From: Amblyomma americanum
Lineage: Eukaryota; Arthropoda; Arachnida; Ixodida; Ixodidae
Assembly: GCF_052857255.1 (NCBI RefSeq)
Contig: NW_027526503.1
Location: 186,001-250,000, forward strand
Direction: 5' to 3'
Length of the DNA: 64,000 bases
Shown here: in pieces, positions 51,421 through 63,860 of the stretch
Position numbering within the stretch: position 1 is the stretch's first letter
Layout: each line of letters starts with the position of its first letter
Position numbers and translations under genes: made by a program
The notes under the pieces: generated by a model
Told to the model about the DNA's origin: nothing
Database searches by the model: none
What the model saw: only the letters and a program-made list of their open reading frames with translations

Positions 51421-53040
51421 AAGCTGTGTTAGACCGAAACGAGGTAAATCACAACACATCGGTTTTACAAGTTCTCCTCTGATACACGTCAAAACTTTTT
51501 CTCTTATAACTGCGCGAAAAGCATGTATTCGTGCTTAAAACAAAGAAACAAGCTGTTTTCGTCCGAAACGAGCTAAATCACAGCACATTGGTTTTACAAG
51601 TGTTCCTCTGATACGCGTCAAAACTTTTTCTCTTATAACTGCGCGAAAAGCATGTATTCGTGCTTAAAAAAACGAAACATGCTGTTTTAGACCGAGATGA
51701 GCTAAATCTGAACACATCGGTTTTACAAGGGTCCCTCTATTACGCGTCAAAACTTTTTCGTCTATAACTGCGCGAAAAGCATGTATTGTTGCTTAAAACA
51801 ACGAAACAAGTTGTTTTATACCAAAACGAGCTATATCTGAACACATCGGTTTTACAAGTATCCACGTGATACGCGTCAACTTTTTCTCTTATAACTGCGC
51901 GAAAAGCATGTATTCGTGCTTAATACAACGAAACAAGCTGTTTTAGACCGAAACGAGCTAAATCTGAACACATCGGTTTTACAAGTGTCCCTGTGACACG
52001 CGTCAAAACTTTTTCTCTTATAACAGCGCGAAAAGCATGTATTCTTGCTTTATACAACGAAACAAGCTGTTTTAGACCGAAACGAGCTAAATCACAACAC
52101 ATCGGTTTTACAAGTTCTCCTCTGATACGCGTCAAAACTTTTTTTCTTATAACTGCGCGAAAAGCATGTATTCGTGCTTAATACAACGAAACAAGCTGTT
52201 TTAGACCGAAACGAGCTATATCTGAACACATCGGTTTTACTAGTATCCACGTGATACGCGTCAAAACGTTTTCTCTTATAAATGCGCGAAAAGCATGTAT
52301 TCGTGCTTAATACCACGAAACAAGCTGTTTTAGACCGAAACGAGCTAAATCACAACACATCGGTTTTACAATTGTTCCTCTGATACGCGTCAGAACTTTT
52401 TCTCTTATACCTGCGCGAAAAGCATGTATTCGTGCTTAATACAACGAAACAAGCTGTTTTAGACTGAGATGAGCTAAATCTGAAAACTGTTTTACAAGTG
52501 TCCCTCTAATACGCGTCAAAACTTTTTCTTCTAAAACTGCGCGAAAAGCATGTATTCGTGCTTAATACAACGAAACAAGCTGTTTTAGACCAAAACGAGC
52601 TAGATCTGAACATATCGGTTTTACAAGTGTGCATGTGATAGGCGTCAAAACGTTTTCTCTTATCACTGCGCAAAAAGCATGTATTCGTGCTTAATACAAC
52701 GAAACAAGCTGTTTTGGACTGAAACGAGCTAAATCACAACACATCAGTTTTACAAGTCTCTCTAATACGCGTCAAAACGTTTTCTTCTATAACTGCGCGA
52801 AAAGCATGTATTCGTGCTTAAAACAACGAAACAAGCTGTTTTAGACCGAAACGAGCTAAATCACAACACATCGGTTTTACAAGTCTCTAATACGCGTCAA
52901 AACTTTTCCTTCTATAACTGCGCGAAAAGCATGTATTCGTACTTAAAACAACGAAACAAGCTGTTTTAGACCGCAACGAGCTAAATCACAACACATCGGT
53001 TTTACAAGTTTTCCTCTGATACGCGTCAAAACTTTTTTCT
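51421..53040. repeat. Higher-order repeat A, partial copy 5
   Basis: The order AGATGAGC, TCTATTACGCG, GTTGTTTTATACC, GTGACACGCG, TTTTTTTCTTATA, ATTGTTCC, CTGAAAACTG, GTGTGCATG, TTTTGGACTG follows 5.53-7.0 kb of copy 2. At least one GCATAATACAACG monomer present at 6.16 and 36.46 kb is missing near 52.3 kb. There the joined monomer passes straight into the TACCACG type. Confidence 0.75.
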
Positions 53041-56000
53041 CTTATAACTGCGCGAAAAGCATGTATTCCTGCTTAATCCAACGAAACAAGCTGTTTTAGA
53101 CCGAAACGAGGTAAATCTGAACACATCGGTTTTACAAGTGTTCCTCTGATACGCGTAAAAACTTTTTCTCTTATAACAGCGCGAAAAGCATGTATTCTTG
53201 CTTAATACAACTAAACAAGTTGTTTTAGACCGAAACGAGCTATATCTGAACACATCGGTTTTACAAGTATCCACATGATACTCGTCAAAACTTTTTCTCT
53301 TATAACTGCCCGAAAAGCATGTATTCGTGCTTAATACAACTAAACAAGCTGTTTTAGTCCGAAACGAGCTAAATCACAAGACATCGGTTTTACAAGTGTT
53401 CCTCTGATACGCGTCAAAACTTTTTCTCTTATAACTGCGCGAAAAGCGTGTATTCGTGCCTAAAACAACGAAACAAGCTGTTTTAGACCGAGATGAGCTA
53501 AATCTGAACACATCGGTTTTACAAGTGTTCCTCTAAAACGCGTCAAAACTTTTTCTTCTATAACTGCGCGAAAAGCATGTATTCGTGCTTAAAACAACGA
53601 AACAAGCTGTTTTATACCAAAACGAGCTATATCTGAACACATCGGTTTTACAAGTATCCACGTGATACGCGTCAACTTTTTCTCTTATAACTGCGCGAAA
53701 AGCATGTATTCGTGCTTAATACAACGAAACAAGCTGTTTTAGACCGAAACGAGCTAAATCTGAACACATCGGTTTTACAAGTGCCCATGTGATACGCGTC
53801 AAAACTTTTTTCTCTTATAACTGCGCGAAAAGCATGTATTCCTGCTTAATCCAACGAAACAAGCTGTTTTAGATCGAAACAAGGTAAATCTGAACACATC
53901 GGTTTTACAAGTGTTCCTCTGATACGCGTAAAATCTTTTTCTCTTATAACTGCGCGAAAAGCATGTATTCGTGCTTAAAACAACGAAACAAGCTGTTTTA
54001 TACCAAAACGAGCTATATCTGAACACATCGGTTTTACAAGTATCCACGTGATACGCGTCAACTTTTTCTCTTTTAACTGCGCGAAAAGCATCTATTCGTG
54101 ATTAACCCAACGAAACAAGCTGTTTTAGACCGAAACGAGCTAAATCACAACACATTGGTTTTACGAGTGTTCCTCTGATACGCGTCAAAACGTTTTCTCT
54201 TATAACTGCGCGAAAAGCATGTATTCTTGCTTAATACAACGAAACAAGCTGTTTTGGACTGAAACGAGCTAAATCACAACACATCGGTTTTACAAGTCTC
54301 TAATACGCTTCAAAACTTTTTCTTCTATAACTGCGCGAAAAGCATGTATTCTTGCTTAAAACAACGAAACAAGCTGTTTTAGACCGAAACGAGGTAAATC
54401 ACAACACATCGGTTTTACAAGTCTCTAATACTCGTAAAAACTTTTCCTTCTATAACTGCGCGAAAAGCATATATTCGTGCTTAACACAACGAAACAAGCT
54501 GTTTTATACCAAAACGAGCGATATCTGAACACATCGGTTTTACAAGTATCCACGTGATACGCGTCAAAACTTTTTCTCTTATAACTGCGCGAAAAGCATG
54601 TATTCGTGCTTAATCCAACGAAACAAGCTGTTTTAGACCGAAACGAGGTAAATCACAACACATCGGTTTTACAAGTTTTCCTCTGATACGCGTCAAAACT
54701 TTTTCTTCTATAACTGCGCGAAAAGCATGTATTCTTGCTTAAAACAACGAAACAAGCTGTTTTAGACCGAAACGAGCTAAATCACAACACATCGGTTTTA
54801 CAAGTCTCTAATACTCGTAAAAACTTTTCCTTCTATAACTGCGCGAAAAGCATATATTCGTGCTTAACACAACGAAACAAGCTGTTTTATACCAAAACGA
54901 GCTATATCTGAACACATCGGTTTTACAAGTATCCACGTGATACGCGTCAAAACTTTTTCTCTTATAACTGCGCGAAAAGCATGTATTCGTGCTTAATCCA
55001 ACGAAACAAGCTGTTTTAGACCGAAACGAGGTAAATCACAACACATCGGTTTTACGTTTTCCTCTGATACGCGTCAAAACTTTTTCTCTTATAACTGCGC
55101 GAAAAGCATGTATTCGTGCTTATTACAACGATACAAGCTGTTTTAGACCGAAACGAGCTAAATCACAACACATCGGTTTTACAAGTCTCCCTAATACGCG
55201 TCAAAACGTTTTCTTCTATAACTGCGCGAAAAGCATGTATTCGTGCTTAAAACATCGAAACAAACGGTTTTAGACCGAAACGAGCTAAATCACAACACAT
55301 CGGTTTTACAAGTGTTCCTCTGATACTCGTAAAAACTTTTCCTTCTATAACTGCGCGAAAAGCATATATTCGTGCTTAACACAACGAAACAAGCTGTTTT
55401 ATACCAAAACGAGCTATATCTGAACACATCGGTTTTACAAGTATCCACGTGATACGCGTCAAAACTTTTTCTCTTATAACTGCGCGAAAAGCATGTATTC
55501 TTGCTTAATCCAACGAAACAAGCTGTTTTAGACCGAAACGAGGTAAATCACAGCACATCGGTTTTACAAGTCTCCCTAATACGCGTCAAAACGTTTTCTT
55601 CTATAACTGCGCGAAAAGCATGTATTCCTGCTTAAAACATCGAAACAAGCGGTTTTAGACCGAAACGAGCTAAATCACAACACATCGGTTTTACAAGTCT
55701 CCCTAATACGCGTCAAAACGTTTTCTTCTATAACTGCGCGAAAAGCATGTATTCGTGCTTAAAACATCGAAACAAGCGGTTTTAGACCGAAACGAGCTAA
55801 ATCACAACACATCGGTTTTACAAGTGTTCCTCTGATACGCGTCAAAACTTTTTCTCTTATAACTGCGCGAAAAGCATGTATTCGTGCTTAAAACATCGAA
55901 ACAAGCGGTTTTAGACCGAAACGAGCTAAATCACAACACATCGGTTTTACAAGTATCCACGTGATACGCGTCAAAACGTTTTCTCTTATAAATGCGCGAA

Positions 56001-56306
56001 AAGCATGTATTCGTGCTTAATACAACGAAACAAGCTGTGTTAGACCGAAACGAGCTAAATCTGAACACATCGGTTTTACAAGTGTCCTTGTGACACGCGT
56101 CAAAACTTTTTCTCTTATAACTGCGCGAAAAGCATGTATTCGTGATTAATCCAACGAAGCAAGCTGTTTTAGACCGAAACGAGCTAAATCACAACATATT
56201 GCTTTTACGAGTGTTCCTCTGATACGCGTCAAAACTTTTTCTCTTATAACTGCGCGAAAAGCATGTATTCGTGCTTAATACAACGAAACAAGCTGTTTTA
56301 GACCGA
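53041..56306. repeat. Repeat E, copy 2
   Basis: This is the downstream partner of 30,536-33,800. Differences include CTTCTATAAC at about 53,560 where the earlier copy has CTTCTCTAAC, AGCATCTATTCG at about 54,088, TACGCTTC at about 54,304 and TAGATCG at about 53,871. It follows partial repeat A copy 5 directly, whereas copy 1 lies inside repeat D unit 2, so the two sit in different surroundings. Confidence 0.85.
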
Positions 56307-56670
56307 AACGAGCTAAATCACAACAGTTCGGTTTTACAAGTTTTCCTCTGAACGCGTCAAAACTTTTTCTCTTATAACTGCGCGAAAAGCATGTATTCGT
56401 GCTTAATACAACGAAACAAGCTGTTTTAGACCAAAACGAGCTAGATCTGAACATATCGGTTTTACAAGTGTGCATGTGATAGGCGTCAAAACGTTTTCTC
56501 TTATAACTGCGCAAAAAGCATGTATTCGTACTTAATACAACAAAACAAGCTGTTTTGGACTGAAACGAGCTAAATCACAACACATCGGTTTTACAAGTCT
56601 CTCTAATGCGCGTCAAAACTTTTTCTTCTATAACTGTGCGAAAAGCATGTATTCGTGCTTAATCCAACGA
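55740..56670. repeat. Repeat I, copy 1 (pair spaced 2436 bp)
   Basis: About 0.9 kb recurs at 58,176-59,106, 19 monomers downstream. Shared markers are GATTAATCCAACGAAGCAAG (about 56,145 and 58,581), TCCTCTGAACGCGTC lacking TAC (about 56,344 and 58,780) and GTGCGAAAAGC (about 56,637 and 59,073). The missing bases in TCTGAACGCG are otherwise unseen in the window. Confidence 0.82.
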
Positions 56671-57252
56671 AACAAGCTGTTTTAGACCGAAACGAGCTAA
56701 ATCTGAACACATCGGTTTTACAAGTGTCCCTGTGACACGCGTCATAACTTTTTCTCTTATAACAGCGCGAAAAGCATGTATTCTTGCTTTATACAACGAA
56801 ACAAGCTGTTTTAGACCGAAACGAGCTAAATCACAACACATCGGTTTTACAAGTTCTCCTCTGATACGCGTCAAAACTTTTTCTCTTATAACTGCGCGAA
56901 AAGCATGTATTCGTGCTTAATACAACGAAACAAGCTGTTTTAGACCGAAACGAGCTATATCTGAACACATCGGTTTTACAAGTATCCACGTGATACGCGT
57001 CAAAACGTTTTCTCTTATAAATGCGCGAAAAGCATGTATTCGTGCATAATACAACGAAACAAGCTGTGTTAGACCGAAACGAGCTATATCACAACACATC
57101 GGTTTTACAAGTTTTCCTCTGATACGCGTCAAAACTTTTTCTCTTATAACTGAGCGAAAAGCATGTATTCGTGCTTAATACAACGAAACAAGCTGTTTTA
57201 GACCGAAACGAGCTAAATCACAACACATCGGTTTTACAAGTGTTCCTCTGAT

Positions 57253-57258
57253 ACGCGT
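57253..57258. promoter_or_regulatory. ACGCGT (MluI site, MCB-like), once in most monomers
   Basis: The palindrome ACGCGT, usually in the context GATACGCGTCAAAAC or GACACGCGTCAAAAC, recurs about once per monomer across the window. ACGCGT is the core of the yeast MCB element bound by MBF, and the CA that follows fits the extended MCB form. It is lost in several subclasses (ACTCGTC, ACCCGTC, AGGCGTC, AAGCGTC). Protein binding is speculation. The practical consequence is that MluI would cut most of this array into a ladder of about 128 bp. Confidence 0.5.
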
Positions 57259-57280
57259 CAAAACTTTTTCTCTTATACCT

Positions 57281-57288
57281 GCGCGAAA
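57281..57288 (-). promoter_or_regulatory. GCGCGAAA, an E2F-type motif, once in most monomers
   Basis: GCGCGAAA reads TTTCGCGC on the minus strand, identical to the classic E2F/DP site. It lies about 23 bp after ACGCGT in most monomers, so the window holds several hundred copies. It also contains CGCGAAA, which fits the fungal SCB form. It is not invariant: subclasses read GCGCAAAA, GAGCGAAA, GCGTGAAA or GCCTGAAA, and the PstI class lacks it. The match is seen in the sequence; factor binding is unproven. Confidence 0.4.
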
Positions 57289-57315
57289 AGTATGTATTCG
57301 TGCTTAATACAACGA

Positions 57316-60260
57316 AACAAGCTGTTTGGACTGAAACGAGCTAAATCACAACACATCGGTTTTACAAGTCTAATACGCGTCAAAACATTTTCTTCTATAA
57401 CTCCGCGAAAAGCATGTATTCCTGCTTAAAACAACGAAACAAGCTGTTTTAGACCGAAACGAGATTAATCACAACACATCGGTTTTACAAGTCTCTAATA
57501 CGCGTCAAAAATTTTCCGTCTATAACTGCGCGAAAAGCATGTATTCGTACTTAAAACAACGAAACAAGCTGTTTTAGACCGCAACGAGATAAATCACAAC
57601 ACATCGGTTTTACAAGTTTTCCTCTGATACGCGTCAAAAATTTTTTCTCTTATAACTGCGCGAAAAGCATGTATTCCTGCTTAATCCAACGAAACAAGCT
57701 GTTTTAGACCGAAACGAGGTAAATCTGAACACATCGGTTTTACAAGTGTTCCTCTGATACGCGTAAAAACTTTTAATCTTATAACAGCGCGAAAAGCATG
57801 TATTCTTGCTTAATACAACGAAACAAGTTGTTTTAGACCGAAACGAGCTATATCTGAACACATCGGTTTTACAAGTATCCACATGATACTCGTCAAAACT
57901 TTTTCTCTTATAACTGCGCGAAAAGCATGTATTCTTGCTTAATCCAACGAAACAAGCTGTTTTAGACCGAAACGAGGTAAATCACAACACATCGGTTTTA
58001 CAAGTTTTTCTCTGATACGCGTCAAAACTTTTTCTCTTATAAATGCGCGAAAAGCATGTATTCGTGCTTAATACAACGATACAAGCTGTTTTAGACCGAA
58101 ACGAGCTAAATCTCAACACATCGATTTTACAAGTCTCCCTAATACGCGTCGAAACGTTTTCTTCTATAACTGCGCGAAAAGCATGTATTCGTGCTTAAAA
58201 CATCGAAACAAGCGGTTTTAGACCGAAACGAGCTAAATCACAACACATCGGTTTTACAAGTGTTCCTCTGATACGCGTCAAAACTTTTTCTCTTATAACT
58301 GCGCGAAAAGCATGTATTCGTGCTTAAAACATCGAAACAAGCGGTTTTAGACCGAAACGAGCTAAATCACAACACATCGGTTTTACAAGTATCCACGTGA
58401 TACGCGTCAAAACGTTTTCTCTTATAAATGCGCGAAAAGCATGTATTCGTGCTTAATACAACGAAACAAGCTGTGTTAGACCGAAACGAGCTAAATCTGA
58501 ACACATCGGTTTTACAAGTGTCCTTGTGACACGCGTCAAAACTTTTTCTCTTATAACTGCGCGAAAAGCATGTATTCGTGATTAATCCAACGAAGCAAGC
58601 TGTTTTAGACCGAAACGAGCTAAATCACAACAGATTGGTTTTACGAGTGTTCCTCTGATACGCGTCAAAACTTTTTCTCTTATAACTGCGCGAAAAGCAT
58701 GTATTCGTGCTTAATACAACGAAACAAGCTGTTTTAGACCGAAACGAGCTAAATCACAACACTTCGGTTTTACAAGTTTTCCTCTGAACGCGTCAAAACT
58801 TTTTCTCTTATAACTGCGCGAAAAGCATGTATTCGTGCTTAATACAACGAAACAAGCTGTTTTAGACCAAAACGAGCTAGATCTGAACATATCGGTTTTA
58901 CAAGTGTGCATGTGATAGGAGTCAAAACGTTTTCTCTTATAACTGCGCAAAAAGCATGTATTCGTGCTTAATACAACGAAACAAGCTGTTTTGGACTGAA
59001 ACGAGCTAAATCACAACACATCGGTTTTACAAGTCTCTCTAATACGCGTCAAAACTTTTTCTTCTCTAACTGTGCGAAAAGCATGTATTCGTGCTTAATC
59101 CAATGAAACAAGCTGTTTTAGACCGAAACGAGCTAAATCTGAACACATCGGTTTTACAAGTGTCCCTGTGACACGCGTCAAAACTTTTTCTCTTATAACT
59201 GCGCGAAAAGCATGTATTCTTGCTTAATACAACGAAACAAGCTGTTTTAGACCGAAACGAGCTAAATCACAACACATCGGTTTCACAAGTGTCTCTCTGA
59301 TACGCGTCAAAACTTTTTCTTCTATAACTGCGCGTAAAGCATGTATTCTTGCTTAATACAACGAAACAAGCTGTTTTAGACCGAGATGAGCTAAATCTGA
59401 ACACATCGGTTTTACAAGTGTCCCTCTAATACGCGTCAAAACATTTTCTTCTATAACTGCGCGAAAAGCATGTATTCGTACTTAAAACAACGAAACAACC
59501 TGTTTTAGACCGCAACGAGCTATATCTGAACACATCGGTTTTACAAGTATCCACATGATACTCGTCAAAACTTTTTCTCTTATAACTGCGCGAAAAAGCT
59601 TGTATTCGTGCTTAATACAACTAAACAAGCTGTTTTAGTCCGAAACGAGCTAAATCACAACACATCGGTTTTACAAGTGTTCCCCTGATAAGCGTCTAAA
59701 CTTTTTCTCTTATAACTGCGCGAAAAGCATGTATTCGTGCTTAAAACAACGAAACAAGCTGTTTTAGACCGAAACGAGCTAAATCACAACACATCGGTAT
59801 TACAATTGTTCCTCTGATACGCGTCAAAACTTTTTCTCTTATACCTGCGCGAAAAGCATGTATTCGTGCTTAATACAACGAAACAAGCTGTTTTAGACCG
59901 AAACGAGCTATATCTGAACACATCGGTTTTACAAGTATCCACATGATACTCGTCAAAACTTTTTCTCTTATAACTGCGCGAAAAGCATGTATTCGTGCTT
60001 AATACAACGAAACAAGCTGTTTTAGTCCGAAACGAGCTAAATCACAACACATCGGTTTTACAAGTTCTCCTCTGATACGCGTCAAAACTTTTTTTCCTAT
60101 AACTGCGCGAAAAGCATGTATTCTTGCTTAATACAACGAAACAAGCTGTTTTAGACCGAAACGAGCTAAATCACAACACATCGGTTTTACAATTGTTCCT
60201 CTGATACGCGTCAAAACTTTTTCTCTTATACCTGCGCGAAAAGCATGTATTCGTGCTTAA
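57316..60260. repeat. More diverged monomer segment, with repeat I copy 2
   Basis: Monomers here carry more private changes than elsewhere: TGTTTGGACTG with a lost T (about 57,325), AAGTCTAATACG shortened by further bases (about 57,366), ACTCCGCG (about 57,401), GAGATTAATC, TTTTCCGTC, GAGATAAATC (57.4-57.6 kb), TTTTAATCTT (about 57,772), AAAAAGCTTG (about 59,595) and AACAACCTG (about 59,495). Repeat I copy 2 lies at 58,176-59,106. The last part (59.9-60.26 kb) resembles 46.4-46.7 kb. No gene is seen. Confidence 0.78.
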
Positions 60261-63200
60261 TACAACGAAACAAGCTGTTTTAGACTGAGATGAGCTAAAT
60301 CTGAAAACTGTTTTACAAGTGTCCCTCTAATACGCGTCAAAACTTTTTCTTCTAAAACTGCGCGAAAAGCATGTATTCGTGCCTAATACAACGAAACAAG
60401 CTGTTTTAAACCAAAACGAGCTAGATCTGAAAATATCGGTTTTACAAGTGTGCATGTGATAGGCATCAAAACGTTTTCTCTTATAACTGCGCAAAAAGCA
60501 TGTATTCGTGCTTAATACAACGAAACAAGCTGTTTTGGACTGAAACGAGCTAAATCACAACACATCAGTTTTACAAGTCTCTCTAATACGCGTCAAAACT
60601 TTTTCTTCTATAACTGCGCGAAAACCATGTATTCGTGCTTAAAACAACGAAACAAGCTGTTTTAGACCGAAACGAGCTAAATCACAACACATCGGTTTTA
60701 CAAGTCTCTAATACGCGTCAAAACTTTTCCTTCTATAACTGCGCGAAAAGCATGTATTCGTACTTAAAACAACGAAACAAGCTGTTTTAGACCGCAACGA
60801 GCTAAATCACAACACATCGGTTTTACAAGTTTTCCTCTAATACGCGTCAAAACTTTTTTCTCTTATAACGGCGCGAAAAGCATGTATTCCTGCTTAATCC
60901 AACGAAACAAGCTGTTTTAGACCGAAACGAGGTAAATCTGAACACATCGGTTTTACAAGTATCCACATGATACTCAAAACTTTTTCTCTTATAACTGCGC
61001 GAAAAGCATGTATTCGTGCTTAATACATCTAAACAAGCTGTTTTAGTCCGAAACGAGCTAAATCCCAACACATTGGTTTTACAAGTGTTCCTCTGATACG
61101 CGTCAAACCTTCTTCTCTTATAACTGCGCGAAAAGCGTGTATTCGTGCTTAAAACAACGAAACAAGCTGTTTTAGACCGAGATGAGCTAAGTCTGAACAC
61201 ATCGGTTTTACAAGTGTCCCTCTAATACGCCTCAAAACTTTTTCTTCTATAACTGCGCGAAAAGCATGTATTCGTGCTTAAAACAACGAAACAAGCTGTT
61301 TCATACCAAAACGAGCTATATCTGAACACATCGGTTTTACGAGTATCCATGTGATACGCGTCAACTTTTTCTCTTATAACTGCGCGAAAAGCATGTATTC
61401 GTGCCTAATACAACGAAACAGGCTGTTTTAGACCGAAACGAGCTAAATCAACACATCGGTTTTACAAGTTTCCCTGTGACACCCGTCAAAACTTTTTCTC
61501 TTATAACTGCGCGAAAAGCATGTATTCGTGCTTAAAACACCGAAACAAGCTGTTTTATACCAAAACGAGCTATATCTGAACACATCGGTTTTACAAGTAT
61601 CCACGTGATACGCGTCAAAACTTTTTTCTCTTATAACTGCGCGAAAAGCATGTATTCCTGCTTAATCCAACGAAACAAGCTGTTTTAGGCCGAAACGAGG
61701 TAAACCACAACACATCGGTTTTACAAGTTTTCCTCTGATACGCGTCAAAACTTTTTCTCTTATAACTGCGCAAAAAGCATGTATTCGTGCTTAATACAAC
61801 GAAACAAGCTGTTTTAGACCGAAACGAGCTAAATCACAACACATCGGTTTTACAAGTCCCCCTAATACGCGTCAAAACGTTTTCTTCTATAACTGCGCGA
61901 AAAGCATGTATTCCTGCTTAAAACATCGAAACAAGCGGTTTTAGACCGAAACGAGCTAAATCACAACACATCGGTTTTACAAGTATCCACGTGATACGCG
62001 TCAAAACTTTTTCTTTTATAACTGCGCGAAAAGCATGTATTCGTGCTTAATCCAACGAAACAAGCTGTTTTAGACCAAAACGAGGTAAATCACAACACAT
62101 CGGTATTAAAAGTTTTCCTCTGATACGCGTCAAAACTTTTTCTCTTATAACTGCGCGATAAGCATGTATTCGTGCTTCATACAACGAAACAAGCTGTTTT
62201 AGACCGAAACGAGCTAAATCACAACACATCGGTTTTACAAGTCTCCCTAATACGCGTCCAAACGTTTTCTTCTATAACTGCGCGAAAAGCATGTATTCCT
62301 GCTTAAAACATCGAAACAAGCGGTTTTAGACCGAAACGAGCTAAATCACAACACATCGGTTTTACAAGTATCCACGTGATACGCGTCAACCTTTTTCTCT
62401 TATAAATGCGCGAAAAGCATGTATTCGTGCTTAATACAACGAAACAAGCTGTGTTAGACCGAAACGAGCTAAATCTGAACACATCGGTTTTACAAGTGTC
62501 CCTGTGACACGCGTCAAAACTTTTTCTCCTATAACAGCGCGAAAAGCATGTATTCTTGCTTAATACAACGAAACAAGTTGTTTTAGACCGAAACGAGCTA
62601 TATCTGAACACATCGGTTTTACAAGTATCCACATGATACTCGTCAAAACTTTTTCTCTTATAACTGCGCGAAAAGCATGTATTCGTGCTTAAAACAACGA
62701 AACAAGCTGTTTTAGTCCGAAACGAGCTAAATCACAACACATTGGTTTTACAAGTGTTCCTCTGATACGCGTCAAAACTTTTTCTCTTATAACTGCGCGA
62801 AAAGCATGTATTCGTGCTTAAAACAACGAAACAAGCTGTTTTAGACCGAGATGAGCTAAATCTGAACACATCGGTTTTACAAGTGTCCCTGTGACACGCG
62901 TCAAAACTTTTTCTCTTATAACAGCGCGAAAAGCATGTATTCTTGCTTTATACAACGAAACAAGCTGTTTTATACCAAAACGAGCTATATCTGAACACAT
63001 CGGTTTTACAAGTATCCACGTGATACGCGTCAAAACTTTTTTCTCTTATAACTGCGCGAAAAGCATGTATTCCTGCTTAATCCAACGAAACAAGCTGTTT
63101 TAGGCCGAAATGAGGTAAATCACAACACATCGGTTTTACAAGTTTTCCTCTGATACGCGTCAAAACTTTTTCTCTTATAACTGCGCAAAAAGCATGTATT

Positions 63201-63860
63201 CGTGCTTAATACAACGAAACAAGCTGTTTTAGACCGAAACGAGCTAAATCACAACACATCGGTTTTAGAAGTCTCCCTAATACGCGTCAAAACGTTTTCT
63301 TCTATAACTGCGCGAAAAGCATGTATTCCTGCTTAAAACATCGAAACAAGCGGTTTTAGACCGAAACGAGCTAAATCACAACACATCGGTTTTACAAGTA
63401 TCCACGTGATACGCGTCAAAACGTTTTCTCTTATAACTGCGCGAAAAGCATGTATTCGTGCTTAATCCAACGAAACAAGCTGTTTTAGACCGAAACGAGG
63501 TAAATCACAACACATCGGTATTACAAGTTTTCCTCTGATACGCGTCAAAACTTTTTCTCTTATAACTGCGCGAAAAGCATGCATTTGTGCTTCATACAAC
63601 GAAACAAGCTGTTTTAGACCGAAACGAGCTAAATCACAACACATCGGTTTTACAAGTCTCCCTAAAACGCGTCAAAACGTTTTCTTCTATAACTGCGCGA
63701 AAAGCATGTATTCCTGCTTAAAACATCGAAACAAGCGGTTTTAGACCGAAACGAGCTAAATCACAACACATCGGTTTTACAAGTATCCACGTGATACGCG
63801 TCAACCTTTTTCTCTTATAAATGCGCGAAAAGCATGTATTCGTGCTTAATACAACGAAAC
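60261..63860. repeat. Repeat H, copy 2
   Basis: This copy matches 47,821-51,420 at 12,440 bp. At its end, near 63,860, one monomer present in copy 1 at about 51.43-51.55 kb is missing, after which the last 140 bases of the window follow copy 1 at 12,311 bp (shared marker GCTTAAAAAAACG at about 51,663 and 63,974). The match therefore very likely continues beyond the window. Confidence 0.88.

Larger units (their letters stand above)
57187..57315 (+). repeat. Reference monomer (near-consensus, 129 bp)
   Basis: This copy is close to what I read as the majority base at each position and serves as a numbering frame, with AACAAGCTG as position 1. Landmarks in monomer numbering are: dyad GCTGTTT(7)AAACgAGC at 6-27, dyad AACAC(13)GTGTT at 36-58, the most variable stretch at 51-66, ACGCGT at 67-72, AAAACTTTTT at 74-83, TATAA at 88-92, GCGCGAAA at 95-102, and dyad TTCGT(10)ACGAA running from 111 into the next monomer. 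This copy departs from the majority at the TATAA (it reads TATACC) and at AGTATG for AGCATG. Confidence 0.9.
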
